Assembly (NCBI GenBank): GCA_902775025.1
Contig: CACYKP010000040.1
Location: 1 to 53,441 of the forward strand
Length of the DNA stretch: 53,441 bases
Source: an uncultured bacterium
GTDB lineage: Bacteria > Cyanobacteriota > Vampirovibrionia > Gastranaerophilales > Gastranaerophilaceae
Direction of reading: 5' to 3'
Below, piece by piece: positions 9,528-18,184 of the stretch. The notes beneath the pieces were generated by a model. The model did not search any database, was not told where the DNA came from, and saw nothing but the letters and a program-made list of their open reading frames with translations. Every line of letters begins with the position of its first letter. The first letter of the stretch is position 1. The position numbers and the translations under genes were made by a program.

Positions 9528-12371
9528 ATGTTATTAAATTATATTAAAGCTGATTTTCGAGAACATACGATTCTTGATAAATATTTTTCACTAATCTCTG
9601 AAGGTGTAAAACCCTCTGAGATATTAGTTCTTGCACAAAATTCAAATTCTAAAAAAAGACTGCAAAATAAAATTTTAGAAAAAATTCCAATTAACTCTAT
9701 AGAAAAAATAAATATACATTCTTTCTTCTCTCTTGTATATAATACTTTGCAAGATAATTGGTGTTTTTTGGAAAATTCGGTAAAAGGCGAAAAATCTTTT
9801 ATTCTACCAAACCTTGTCGGACTCGAAGTTTCACAGTTCCTTCTAAAAGATCTTTTGAAGAATATAATTGTCAGAGGATATAATTCAAAAAAATCTCTTC
9901 TTCATCAAATTTTTAGAAGATATTCCCTTATTGTTCAAAATAATTTGGATAATAAAGAAGTTCAAGAAAGAGCAAAAATATTAAAAGAATCTTTTGCTGA
10001 AGATGCGGAGCTTATTATTAAAAAACTTTTAAAAACAACATTGGAAAACAGGAGTTTAGATTATCTGCGGCAAACGTTAATCTTCAATTTTGTATATCAA
10101 CATACCGATTATTTTAAAAATATTAAATATCTGCTCGTTGATGATGCTGACGAAATGACTCCTGTTTGTTTTGATTTTATAGAGTATTTAAGACCTCAAC
10201 TTAAAGATTGGTTAATATGTTTTGACGCTCTTGGTTCATCAAGATGCGGATATTTAAGTGCAGATACTTCAATGGAATACAAATTGAAAACTCTTTTTAA
10301 TGAAGAAATTACAGAAAATGTTGAAGAAAATAAATTTAAAAATGGTGAAATTATTTTTTCTAATATACTTGAAGAAAAACATGAAGCTTTAGAAAAATTT
10401 TCTCTTACATCGCTTTCAAAACGTGCTGAAATATTAGATTGGACTATTTGTAAAATAAAAGAATTATTATCTCAAAAAAGTATTCAGCCAAAAGATATTA
10501 CTATAATAACACCGCTGCAAGATGACATGCTAAGATTTACTTTGGAAGAAAATCTTTCAAGAACATGCAATCTTGTATTCTTGAGCGGAAGCGAAAAGCT
10601 TATATCTAATCCTTTAGTCAGGGCAAGTTTGAATATTTTAAGACTTATGCTCGGACTGGATGTTACTGAAATGAATTTGAGAAGTATTATATCGGATTAT
10701 ATCGGAATCCCTTTGATATATTCTAAAGAAATATTTGAAACTTATAAAAACACAAAAACTTTACCGATTGAAATTAAAGAATACAACGATAAATACCAAA
10801 AATTTTATAAAGCATTTAATGAAATAAAAGAAAAAGATTGCAAACTTTCACTCAAAATTTATGAAATGTTTTCTCAAGTTGTTGATTTTGTTGACAAAAC
10901 AAAAATAAACAAATTTAACTTTTTTATTAAAGAGCTTCGAGATTTTGAAAATGTTCTCGGAACAAAAGTTGTAAAAGAAAGAATAGAAGATATCATTATA
11001 CATTTTGAAAATTCTATTATTGCAGAAAATCCTAATTCAACATTGGAGATTTTAGACAACGATTTAATAATCGCAACTCCGCAAAAGATTATTGATAATA
11101 AAATTTCCGCAAAATATCAATTTTGGCTGGATGTATCTCATTCAGATTGGGTAAAAACAGATACAGGACCTCTGTATAATGCGTGGGTAATGCAGAAGGA
11201 TTGGGCAAAAGAAGAATATACTGTTGAAGATGATATATATTTATCACGTCAAAAAACCGCAAGAATTTTAAGAAAACTTCTATTACTATCAGAAGTTCAT
11301 ACTTTTGCACTCTCAAGCCTTTTTGATCCTTCAGGTGTTGAAAATTTAGGCGGAATTCAACCTTATGTTGAAGCATCTTCAAGTGAAGTCTATAAATCAA
11401 AACCTGCATTTACCATAAAGCCGAGAGATGACCAAAGACCAGTACTTGATTACCAAAAAGGTTCTATGGCAATATCTGCGGTTCCGGGGGCAGGCAAAAC
11501 AACTATTCTTTTGGCACTTATTATAAAACTCATGCAAAAAGGAATAAATCCTAATAATATATATGTTTTAACTTATATGGATTCCGCTGCGAGAAACTTC
11601 CGTGAAAGAATTAAAAATATGTGCCCTGATACAACTTTACTTCCTAACATAAGTACTATTCACGGACTTGCACTAAAAATAATAAAAGAAAATTCTAATT
11701 TCGAAAGACTCAACTTAACTGATGACTTTGAGATTTGCGATGACACACAAAGAATGCGAATAATACGTTCTATAGGCAGCAAGCTTACAAAAACTGAGCT
11801 TGAAGATTTTGACAGGGCAACTTCTGTATTCAAACTTCAAGAGGGTAATATTGATACTCCTTCTACGGACAAAAAGATTGAGAAATTTAAATTATTTTAT
11901 AAAGAATATCAAAACCAGCTTAAAGAAGCTAATATGATTGATTATGATGATATTTTGATAATGTCGGTTAAGCTATTAGAAAATAATCCGGATATTTTAG
12001 AATACTATCAAGATATTTGTGAATACATTATTGAAGATGAAGCTCAAGATTCATCAGGAGTTCAGCAAAGATTAATAGGGCTTTTGAGCGGAAAACATAA
12101 AAATCTTATAAGATGCGGCGATATAAATCAGGCTATAACGACAACTTTTTCAAACGCTGATGTAGAAGGGTTTAGAAAATTTATTCAAACTGCAGATAAA
12201 ACAGTTGAGATGAACCATTCTCAAAGATGCACCCAAGATGTTATGAATTTGGCAAATAATCTTGTTAATTGGGGTTCAAAACTCCTTCCCAAAGCCTTAA
12301 AGGGGTTGAAGGCAAAAATCCAATATCAGAACACGCTATTAATTCTATTATTTTTGATAACCAATTTGTAG
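9528..12371 (+). CDS. UvrD/Rep-type SF1 helicase, N-terminal part up to frameshift
   Basis: This is the first part of a tandem superfamily 1 helicase. Residues ~1-630 form a degenerate helicase copy: EILVLAQNSNSKKRLQNKI (motif Ia-like), LLVDDADEMTPVCFDF (motif II-like) and ISNPLVRASLNILRL (2A region). It has no Walker A. From residue ~640 an active copy begins: Walker A AVPGAGKTT, Ia VLTYMDSAARNF, ISTIHGLALKI, motif II IIEDEAQDSS, motif III RCGDINQAITTTF and motif IV HSQRC. The reading frame then leaves the family sequence at about 12300 and stops at 12371. The remaining motifs are in the -1 frame (12269-13327). The start codon is uncertain, since GGAG lies only 1 nt before the ATG at 9528. 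The likely role is DNA repair or recombination. Confidence 0.85.
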   Translation: MLLNYIKADFREHTILDKYFSLISEGVKPSEILVLAQNSNSKKRLQNKILEKIPINSIEKINIHSFFSLVYNTLQDNWCFLENSVKGEKSFILPNLVGLEVSQFLLKDLLKNIIVRGYNSKKSLLHQIFRRYSLIVQNNLDNKEVQERAKILKESFAEDAELIIKKLLKTTLENRSLDYLRQTLIFNFVYQHTDYFKNIKYLLVDDADEMTPVCFDFIEYLRPQLKDWLICFDALGSSRCGYLSADTSMEYKLKTLFNEEITENVEENKFKNGEIIFSNILEEKHEALEKFSLTSLSKRAEILDWTICKIKELLSQKSIQPKDITIITPLQDDMLRFTLEENLSRTCNLVFLSGSEKLISNPLVRASLNILRLMLGLDVTEMNLRSIISDYIGIPLIYSKEIFETYKNTKTLPIEIKEYNDKYQKFYKAFNEIKEKDCKLSLKIYEMFSQVVDFVDKTKINKFNFFIKELRDFENVLGTKVVKERIEDIIIHFENSIIAENPNSTLEILDNDLIIATPQKIIDNKISAKYQFWLDVSHSDWVKTDTGPLYNAWVMQKDWAKEEYTVEDDIYLSRQKTARILRKLLLLSEVHTFALSSLFDPSGVENLGGIQPYVEASSSEVYKSKPAFTIKPRDDQRPVLDYQKGSMAISAVPGAGKTTILLALIIKLMQKGINPNNIYVLTYMDSAARNFRERIKNMCPDTTLLPNISTIHGLALKIIKENSNFERLNLTDDFEICDDTQRMRIIRSIGSKLTKTELEDFDRATSVFKLQEGNIDTPSTDKKIEKFKLFYKEYQNQLKEANMIDYDDILIMSVKLLENNPDILEYYQDICEYIIEDEAQDSSGVQQRLIGLLSGKHKNLIRCGDINQAITTTFSNADVEGFRKFIQTADKTVEMNHSQRCTQDVMNLANNLVNWGSKLLPKALKGLKAKIQYQNTLLILLFLITNL

Positions 12372-13327
12372 AAAGAAACTATATACTTAAGGAAATAAAA
12401 AATATTCTTACAAGAAATAAAGATGCAACAATCGGACTTCTTTTAAGAAATAATTATCAAGTTTCATCGTGGACAACTTTTATAAATGATGCAGGCTTAA
12501 AAACAATTACAAGGAGCGAATCATTAGGTCAAAAGGGAGTGTTTAATACTATATTTTCAATACTTCAATTTATACAAAAACCATTCGATAATGAGGTTTT
12601 AGCTAATACTTATGAAAAACTTGCAGAACTCGGATTCTACAAACAAAGACTTCAGTTAGAGATAAAAAATTCTGAAATTCCTTTTATTCAAAAAAATGTG
12701 GATGATATTGAAAATAATTCTCTTTCTCAATTCTTGTGGGATATGCGATATTGGTTAAATTCATCTACACTTCCGTTGGAAGAATTGGTTATAAGGATAG
12801 GGCTTTTCTATTATACAAGTGATATTGAAAAATCAAATGTGTATTTGATAGCAATACTGGTAAAAAGGCTTAATTCTACCGGTGATTTTGATTTGACTTT
12901 GCAAAGATTAGAAGAACTATCAAAAAGACCTTCACTAAGCGGTTTTAAATTTTTCTCCGAAGAAGAAGATAAGGATGCAATAAAAGGTAAAGTTCAAATA
13001 ATGACACTGCACAAATCTAAAGGAGATGAATTTGATTATGTATTTTTGCCTGAGATGAGCGAAAAGTCTTTATCTATTGATGTAAATAAAGCTAAACTAA
13101 AATCCTCCTCAACTTTTATGGAAGAAGTAAAAGGGTTCAATCCAAATTACAAGAAAAAAACAGAACTTGAACTAAAAGAATTTAACTCGGAAGAAACCCT
13201 AAGACTTTTGTATGTTGCAATAACAAGAGCACAAAGAAAGCTGTATATAACGACTTCATCAAAAACAAAATCATTTGGGAAAGAGATTGCACAAGAACCG
13301 AGTATAATTTTTGACAATATATTATAG
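12269..13327 (+). CDS. UvrD/Rep-type helicase, C-terminal part (-1 frame)
   Basis: This continues the 9528 helicase. It supplies the missing end of the active SF1 copy: motif V (VQIMTLHKSKGDEFDYVFLPE) and motif VI (LRLLYVAITRAQRKLYIT). It has no ribosome-binding site and only a TTG at 12269, inside the upstream ORF. An independent gene is therefore unlikely. Joined by a -1 shift near 12300 (..ALKG + VEGKNPIS..), the full product would be about 1266 aa. The split may be a sequencing indel in AAAGGGG, a true mutation, or programmed frameshifting. Confidence 0.8.
   Translation: MGFKTPSQSLKGVEGKNPISEHAINSIIFDNQFVERNYILKEIKNILTRNKDATIGLLLRNNYQVSSWTTFINDAGLKTITRSESLGQKGVFNTIFSILQFIQKPFDNEVLANTYEKLAELGFYKQRLQLEIKNSEIPFIQKNVDDIENNSLSQFLWDMRYWLNSSTLPLEELVIRIGLFYYTSDIEKSNVYLIAILVKRLNSTGDFDLTLQRLEELSKRPSLSGFKFFSEEEDKDAIKGKVQIMTLHKSKGDEFDYVFLPEMSEKSLSIDVNKAKLKSSSTFMEEVKGFNPNYKKKTELELKEFNSEETLRLLYVAITRAQRKLYITTSSKTKSFGKEIAQEPSIIFDNIL
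12299..12305 (+). other. Candidate -1 slippery heptamer A AAG GGG
   Basis: In the upstream frame the codons read TTA AAG GGG TTG, so A AAG GGG has the canonical X XXY YYZ phase. Slippage by -1 enters exactly the frame that holds helicase motifs V and VI. A weak GCCTT/AAGGC stem (12294-12313) encloses the site. No strong downstream hairpin is visible. Confidence 0.4.
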
Positions 13328-13343
13328 GGGTAAATATATCATA

Positions 13344-13559
13344 CTAATTCTCTTTAATATATTGAATATCGTATCCCAATATTTCTGCAATAATCATAAC
13401 TTCATTATAAGTAAGTGAACCTCTGCCAAGTTTTTGGGCAAGGCTCGTTTGAGTATATTTTTTTCCAGTCTTTTCAGAAAGCATTAAAACCAAATCCTTT
13501 TGCTTTATGCCTTCTTGTGATAACAAAGTTTTTACTTGCTCTCTTACTTTTAATCTCAT
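13344..13559 (-). CDS. Small XRE-like helix-turn-helix protein
   Basis: This 71-aa protein has the HTH pattern VREQVKTLLSQEGIKQKDLV...TSLAQKLGRGSLTYNEVMIIAEILGYD, typical of compact Cro/CI-like or DUF6471-type regulators. It is probably a DNA-binding repressor or a lone antitoxin-like HTH; no toxin partner lies next to it. There is no ribosome-binding site. A promoter (TTGTCA, 17 nt, TAAAAT) ends 6 nt before the ATG, so the mRNA is probably leaderless. Confidence 0.75.
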   Translation of the reverse strand: MRLKVREQVKTLLSQEGIKQKDLVLMLSEKTGKKYTQTSLAQKLGRGSLTYNEVMIIAEILGYDIQYIKEN

Positions 13560-13565
13560 ATATTT

Positions 13566-13594
13566 ATTTTACTCATATAGCAATAAGTTGACAA
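13566..13594 (-). promoter_or_regulatory. Sigma-70-type promoter, leaderless
   Basis: On the minus strand, TTGTCA (13594-13589) and TAAAAT (13571-13566) are separated by 17 nt. Six bases then precede the ATG at 13559. Transcription would start at or next to the start codon. Confidence 0.6.
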
Positions 13595-13688
13595 ATAAGA
13601 CAAAAAAGATTATAATTTTTGTCATATATGGAAAATATTTTCTAAATTTGACAATGATGCAATAACAAAACTTTACAAAGGAGAGATT

Positions 13689-13901
13689 ATGATTGAAGAA
13701 GAACTCAGATGTACTATCATTGATGAGAATAAAAAGAATATCTTTGTATATTCAAAAAGGTTATGTTTGCTGCTCAAATATGTTGATTTTAAAGATATTA
13801 ATTTGATAGAAAAAATTATCCTTAGTAATTTTTTAAACGAAATAGCCTACAATATTAAAATTGAAACAGAAAATATTACACAAATATTGATTAAAGAATA
13901 A
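13689..13901 (+). CDS. Small hypothetical protein (70 aa)
   Basis: I do not recognise it. It is a short, acidic, helical protein (NLIEKIILSNFLNEIAYNIKIE) with an excellent AAAGGAGAG RBS 6 nt before the ATG, which is the main reason to accept it. It is divergent from the small HTH gene and convergent with the permease gene. Confidence 0.55.
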   Translation: MIEEELRCTIIDENKKNIFVYSKRLCLLLKYVDFKDINLIEKIILSNFLNEIAYNIKIETENITQILIKE

Positions 13902-13944
13902 TTAAAATACATTTGGCATGCCTTCCGCTGATATATTTTCCCCC

Positions 13945-14751
13945 CTAGCCCTTTACGGCTCCGTCAAGAGGATTATTGATCAAATATTTTTTGCCTGTGA
14001 TGAATACCAAGATTACCGGTATTGAGCAGATACAAGAACAAGCCATTAATTCACCCCACATTGTAACTTCTCTAAATGTACTTTTGAATATTGTTAAGCC
14101 GACTGCAAGTGTTCGCATACTTTCCGTATTTGTAACAATTAAAGGCCACATAAAACTGTTCCACGTTGTAACGAATGTAAAAATACTAAGCGTCGCAATC
14201 GCAGGAATAGCACAGGGTAAAGCTATTTTTAAAAATGTTTGCCAAATATTGCAACCATCAATTGTAGAAGCTTCTTCTAATTCTTTTGAAAAACTCATAA
14301 AATACTGCCGCATAAAAAATACGCCAAACCCGCCAAATAACCCAGGAACAATTAGTGCCTGATATGTATTTATCCAACCCAATTTACTCATTAAATAGAA
14401 TAGCGGAACAATGTTAACTTGAGATGGAATCATCATAGTTAGTATAAATATAAAAAATAATATATCACTACCTTTAAATTTGCATCTTGCAAATCCGTAT
14501 CCTGCAAGAGCAGAAATTATAACTTGCCCTATTGTAGTACATAGAGCAACAATAAGACTATTCAAAAAATATTTTGCTACAGGAATTGCGTGAAAAACGT
14601 TTTTATAAGCACAAAATGAAAGATTAATATTTTTATAATCAGTAAAAATATTCTCTTGACCGCTTAATGATATTAAAAACATCATAAAAAACGGAATTAT
14701 CATTGATAAAGCAAGTAATAATAAAACAAAGTACAAAAAAACTTTCTTCAT
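13945..14751 (-). CDS. Carbohydrate ABC transporter permease, MalG-type
   Basis: This is an inner-membrane permease of the carbohydrate uptake transporter-1 family. It has about six TM helices and the EAA loop EEASTIDGCNIWQTFLKIALPCAIPA, which docks the ATPase. At 268 aa the length is normal. Its expected partners (binding protein, MalF-type permease, ATPase) are not adjacent: a repeat-rich spacer and the divergent flagellar operon lie upstream. It is therefore an orphan, either working with proteins encoded elsewhere or left over from rearrangement. No RBS is seen. TAAAAT lies 6 nt before the ATG, as at 13559. Confidence 0.9.
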   Translation of the reverse strand: MKKVFLYFVLLLLALSMIIPFFMMFLISLSGQENIFTDYKNINLSFCAYKNVFHAIPVAKYFLNSLIVALCTTIGQVIISALAGYGFARCKFKGSDILFFIFILTMMIPSQVNIVPLFYLMSKLGWINTYQALIVPGLFGGFGVFFMRQYFMSFSKELEEASTIDGCNIWQTFLKIALPCAIPAIATLSIFTFVTTWNSFMWPLIVTNTESMRTLAVGLTIFKSTFREVTMWGELMACSCICSIPVILVFITGKKYLINNPLDGAVKG

Positions 14752-15010
14752 ATATTTATTTTATATTAAAATTGTATTTTTGACTAAATAATACACAGTT
14801 CTTTTGTCGTTGTATTCAGTAACAATTATTAAATATGACCTACAAGTTTTTACCCTCTCAAGTTTGGGAGGGTAGAAATTCGCTTTGAAGGCTTGGCATG
14901 AAAAGCAGAATTTCGGGTGGGGTTCTACATCCATATTAACAGATACAGGTTGTCATATATTTTAATAAAAATCAACAATTTTTGTCAGGTGAAACCTGAC
15001 CTACTTTTAC

Positions 15011-15060
15011 TGTCATTCTGAGGCAAAAGCCGAAGAATCTCAAAATTATGACTTTTTCTG
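15011..15060 (+). repeat. Half copy of GAAGAATCT palindromic repeat
   Basis: TGTCATTCTGAGGC, then GCCGAAGAATCT, then ACTTTTTCTG after a short gap. It matches the right halves of the longer palindromic elements at 40216-40367 and 41908-42010. Confidence 0.65.
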
Positions 15061-15221
15061 ATAACTCTATAGACCACATGGTCTATCTTTGTAAAATATT
15101 TACCCTAAATTTAAATCTTACGATTGATGTGTATTGATGCAAAACAATATATATTATATGTGGGGAGGGGTAGATATACAAAAAACTCTATCACTCAATC
15201 AAATGGTAAGTCAGAATAAAT

Positions 15222-15252
15222 GAGAAATGGAAAGTTGAAAATGGAAAATTAT
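15222..15252 (+). repeat. GGAAAATGGAAAGTTG spacer repeat, copy 1
   Basis: An A/G-rich repeat of the type GAAATGGAAAGTTGAAAATGG. Related copies are at 16926-16962, 18151-18170 and 18891-18922, with an inverted copy at 17000-17034. All lie between genes of the flagellar operon. Confidence 0.65.
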
Positions 15253-15310
15253 ATTTTCATTCTATGCTTACATTCTTCAAAAATAATTTACTAAAAAGAG
15301 GAATCTATAA

Positions 15311-16066
15311 ATGTTAAGAGCTTTAACAACCGCAGCGACAGGTATGATAGCACAGCAAAACTACCTTGATGTTATCGCAAACAATGTAGCGAATGTTAAC
15401 ACAACAGGGTACAAACAATCTCGTATCGAGTTTCAAGACTTGTTATCACAAGCTGCAAGAACACCGGGTGCGTTGATGAACCAAGGTACATATCAGCCGG
15501 TTGGTATTGAAATCGGATTAGGTGTTAAGACTGCTGCTACAACAAGAGTATTTACTCAAGGTGTTGCAATATCTACCGGCAGACAGCTTGATATTGAAAT
15601 CGAGGGAGAAGGTTTTCTTCAGGTTATGAAAGAAGACGGCTCGCTTGCATATACTCGTGATGGTTGTTTGCAGGTTGACTCTCTCGGTCAGTTGTGTACG
15701 AATGACGGACTTTTAATTCAGCCGTCTGTATCAATTCCTCGTGGTAATATCTCGGTAACACTTCCGGGGCAGACTCAACAATCAACAGTAGGAGCCCTGC
15801 AGCTGGTTAAATTCCAAAACCCTTCAGGTTTGTTATCTATCGGGCATAACTTGTATCAGGAAACACAAGCATCAGGTAACCCTGTACAAGATACTCCGGG
15901 GCAGAATGGTTTGGGTTTAATTCAACAAGGTATGCTTGAAGGCTCAAATGTACAAATAGTTGATGAGCTTGTAGGTCTAATCAAGGCAGAAAGAGCTTTT
16001 GAATCTAATTCAAGATTGATTACGGCATCAAGTAATATACTTCAAGTAACAAATAATATGGCATAA
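15311..16066 (+). CDS. flgG: Flagellar distal rod protein FlgG
   Basis: FlgG builds the distal rod that crosses the periplasm. The N-terminal rod motif is MLRALTTAATGMIAQQNYLDVIANNVANVNTTGYK. The central part has GEGFLQVMKEDGSLAYTRDG. The C-terminal helix has SNVQIVDELVGLIKAERAFESNSRLI. The length of 251 aa is close to the usual ~260. AGAGGA precedes the ATG. It is the first gene of a nine-gene flagellar operon. No flgF is adjacent. Confidence 0.95.
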   Translation: MLRALTTAATGMIAQQNYLDVIANNVANVNTTGYKQSRIEFQDLLSQAARTPGALMNQGTYQPVGIEIGLGVKTAATTRVFTQGVAISTGRQLDIEIEGEGFLQVMKEDGSLAYTRDGCLQVDSLGQLCTNDGLLIQPSVSIPRGNISVTLPGQTQQSTVGALQLVKFQNPSGLLSIGHNLYQETQASGNPVQDTPGQNGLGLIQQGMLEGSNVQIVDELVGLIKAERAFESNSRLITASSNILQVTNNMA

Positions 16067-16139
16067 AAGAAATGAATAAGTGAATAAGTTCGTTAAATTC
16101 GCTTCACTCATAAAAAGATAAAGTTGAAATAGGAAAAAT

Positions 16140-16901
16140 ATGAATATAGTAATTAACAAAAAATCAAATACCACTAAGGCTAAGTTTAAAACTCACTTAT
16201 TGCCTTATTGCCTTATTGCCTTATTCACTTTATTCATTGTTCCTTCCGTAAATGCTCAAATTATTTCATCAAGCAAAGTAAAAGTTGATGTTGCAAGATT
16301 ATTTGAGAATAATTACAAAAAAGTTGTTGACGGTGATGTTCAAGTAAAAATCACGGCAACTCCGTTTGCAGACTTACAGTTACCTGATGGAAGAATAACA
16401 TATAAAATTAACGGAAATACAGACAAAATTTTACCAAGAGATGTCAAAAGAGTTGATGTATTTGTAAATGGAATTTATAACAGAACTTTGAACCTTCCTG
16501 CACAAACTTCCGTTTATAAGGATGTATTGGTTGCAAGCGAACAAATAAACAGAGAACAAACTTTGACAAAAGATTGTACAGAAGTAAAAAAAGTTGATGT
16601 TTCTATGAGAGCAGACTACGTTTTAGATGGCTCTATGCTTGAAAGGGAAATAACAACAAAAAAGATTTTTCAAAAAGGTGAAATAATTGACAGAAGGTTT
16701 GTAAAGATGAAGCCTGATGTTGCAAGAAACGCAGATGTGAGAGTATTCTTTGTATCAAACGGTGCGGTAATGATATCAATAGACGGGACGGCAATGTCAG
16801 ACGGAATGTTAGGTGATTATATAAACGTTGAAAACAAAAACTACAAGAAGGTATATAACGGGAAAATAATTGGCGAGAACAGGGTTCTTGTTAATATTTA
16901 A
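16140..16901 (+). CDS. flgA: Flagellar P-ring assembly chaperone FlgA
   Basis: FlgA is a periplasmic chaperone for P-ring (FlgI) assembly. The 253-aa protein has a long N-terminus and signal peptide (KTHLLPYCLIALFTLFIVPSVNA). A central region and a C-terminal SAF-like part follow (ADYVLDGSMLEREITTKKIF, NGAVMISIDGTAMSDGMLGDYI). Sequence similarity to textbook FlgA is modest, but fold features and the position next to flgI fit. The signal-peptide coding stretch (16181-16230) is nearly identical to that of flgH and looks repeat-derived. AGGAAAAAT lies just before the ATG. Confidence 0.85.
   Translation: MNIVINKKSNTTKAKFKTHLLPYCLIALFTLFIVPSVNAQIISSSKVKVDVARLFENNYKKVVDGDVQVKITATPFADLQLPDGRITYKINGNTDKILPRDVKRVDVFVNGIYNRTLNLPAQTSVYKDVLVASEQINREQTLTKDCTEVKKVDVSMRADYVLDGSMLEREITTKKIFQKGEIIDRRFVKMKPDVARNADVRVFFVSNGAVMISIDGTAMSDGMLGDYINVENKNYKKVYNGKIIGENRVLVNI
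16181..16230 (+). repeat. Signal-peptide-encoding repeat, copy in flgA
   Basis: These 50 bases match 19147-19196 in flgH at 49 positions. They include the tandem TTATTGCC word three times. In both genes they encode KFKTHLLPYCLIA. Fragments in inverse orientation (GAATAAGTGAATAAG) lie at about 16074-16088. Confidence 0.85.
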
Positions 16902-16925
16902 TTAACTTAAGCACGAAAATGAATC

Positions 16926-17034
16926 GAAATGGAAAATGGAAAGTGGAAAATGGAAAATTAATTTTATCAAACAAATAAAAATAAAGATTATTCTAAAATA
17001 ATTTTCAATTTTACATTTTCAATTTTCAATTAAT
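16926..17034. repeat. Spacer repeats between flgA and flgI, inverted pair
   Basis: A GGAAAATGGAAAGTGGAAAA copy lies at 16926-16962. An inverted T/C-rich copy (ATTTTCAATTTTACATTTTC) is at 17000-17034. The two could pair in RNA as a long A/G:U/C stem between the two genes. Confidence 0.6.
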
Positions 17035-17056
17035 AAAAAGACTTGAGGAAGAAAAA

Positions 17057-18151
17057 ATGAAAAAATTAATAGCATTAATTTTAACAATGATGATGTGTAT
17101 CGGTCTATCACCGGTTAATGCGGCGACTGTTCGTATTATGGATATTGCTCATATTCAGGGAGTTAGAGAAAACCAGTTAGTCGGATATGGTATCGTAGTG
17201 GGTTTGCCGGGAACAGGTGATAACTCTCGTTCAACTCAGATTACAAACAAAATGTTATTAAGAAACCTGGGCACGGTAATTGAGCAAGAAAACTACATCC
17301 AAAAAGGTGCTTCTGCTGCAGTAATTGTAACAGCAAATGTTCCTCCCTTTGCAAAAAACGGCGACAAAATTGATGTTACCGTTTCTGCAATGGCTGATTG
17401 TAAAAGCTTAGAAGGCGGTGTGCTTGTTCAAACTATTTTGAAAGCTCCTAACGGTGAAGCAGTAGCAGTTGCTCAAGGACCTTTAACAGTAGGCGGCATT
17501 GCAAAAAGTGCAGGCGGCTCTTCTATGAGAAACGCAATTACAACTACAGGCAGAATTCCGGGTGGTGCAATTGTTGAAAGAGATATTTTTACCGAAATAG
17601 GTGATGGTGATTCAATTACATTGTCAGTTGACAAATCAGATTACACACTTGTTTCAAGAATTGCTCAAGTAATATCAAAAATTGCTCCTGCTCGTGCAAT
17701 TGACGGAAGCTCAGTAAGAGTCCAAATTCCTGCAAAATTTCAAAATGACAGAGTAACATTTTTATCAATATTAGAAAATCTTGACGTTACACCGACAACA
17801 GAAAAAGCAAAAGTTGTTGTTAACGAAAGAACAGGAACTGTAGTAATCGGTTCAGATGTAAAATTACTACCTGCAGCAGTTGCTCACGGAAATATTACGG
17901 TAACAGTTTCTGCGCATAATAATGTTTCTCAGCCAAACGAATTTTCAAACGGTGCAACAGTCGGATTTGAAAATGCAGATATTGATATAGAAAAAGCTCC
18001 GGGACGTTTAATTGAGATGGGAGCAAACAGCAATCTAAATGACTTAGTAAGAGCATTAAATTCAATTGGTGTTGCACCTGTCGATTTAATCTCAATCTTG
18101 CAGGCTTTGAAAAAATCGGGAAGTTTGCAAGCAGAATTGGTAATTATCTAA
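17057..18151 (+). CDS. flgI: Flagellar P-ring protein FlgI
   Basis: FlgI forms the periplasmic P-ring bushing around the rod, so the cell has a diderm envelope. The signal peptide is MKKLIALILTMMMCIGLSPVNA. Family signatures are RIMDIAHIQGVRENQLVGYGIVVGLPGTGD, SVSAMADCKSLEGGVLVQT and, near the C-terminus, LNDLVRALNSIGVAPVDLISILQALKKSGSL. The length of 364 aa is normal. It is followed after 33 nt by flgJ. Confidence 0.97.
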   Translation: MKKLIALILTMMMCIGLSPVNAATVRIMDIAHIQGVRENQLVGYGIVVGLPGTGDNSRSTQITNKMLLRNLGTVIEQENYIQKGASAAVIVTANVPPFAKNGDKIDVTVSAMADCKSLEGGVLVQTILKAPNGEAVAVAQGPLTVGGIAKSAGGSSMRNAITTTGRIPGGAIVERDIFTEIGDGDSITLSVDKSDYTLVSRIAQVISKIAPARAIDGSSVRVQIPAKFQNDRVTFLSILENLDVTPTTEKAKVVVNERTGTVVIGSDVKLLPAAVAHGNITVTVSAHNNVSQPNEFSNGATVGFENADIDIEKAPGRLIEMGANSNLNDLVRALNSIGVAPVDLISILQALKKSGSLQAELVII

Positions 18152-18170
18152 TGGAAAATGGATAATTAAA
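18151..18170 (+). repeat. Spacer repeat, short copy
   Basis: ATGGAAAATGGATAATTAAA immediately follows (and abuts) the flgI stop. It is a truncated member of the flagellar-spacer repeat family. Confidence 0.5.
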
Positions 18171-18184
18171 AAAAGGAAAACAAA

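Larger units (their letters stand above)
14752..15310. other. Non-coding, repeat-rich spacer before flgG
   Basis: I see no gene in these 559 bases. They hold an imperfect hairpin (TACCCTCTCAA/TGGGAGGGTA, about 14849-14873), a GTCAGGT/ACCTGAC hairpin (14984-15004), a half copy of the GTCATTCTGAGGC/GCCGAAGAATCT repeat (about 15011-15060), and a GGAAAATGGAAAGTTG-type repeat (15222-15252). The flagellar operon promoter must lie here, but I cannot place it with confidence. Confidence 0.6.
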
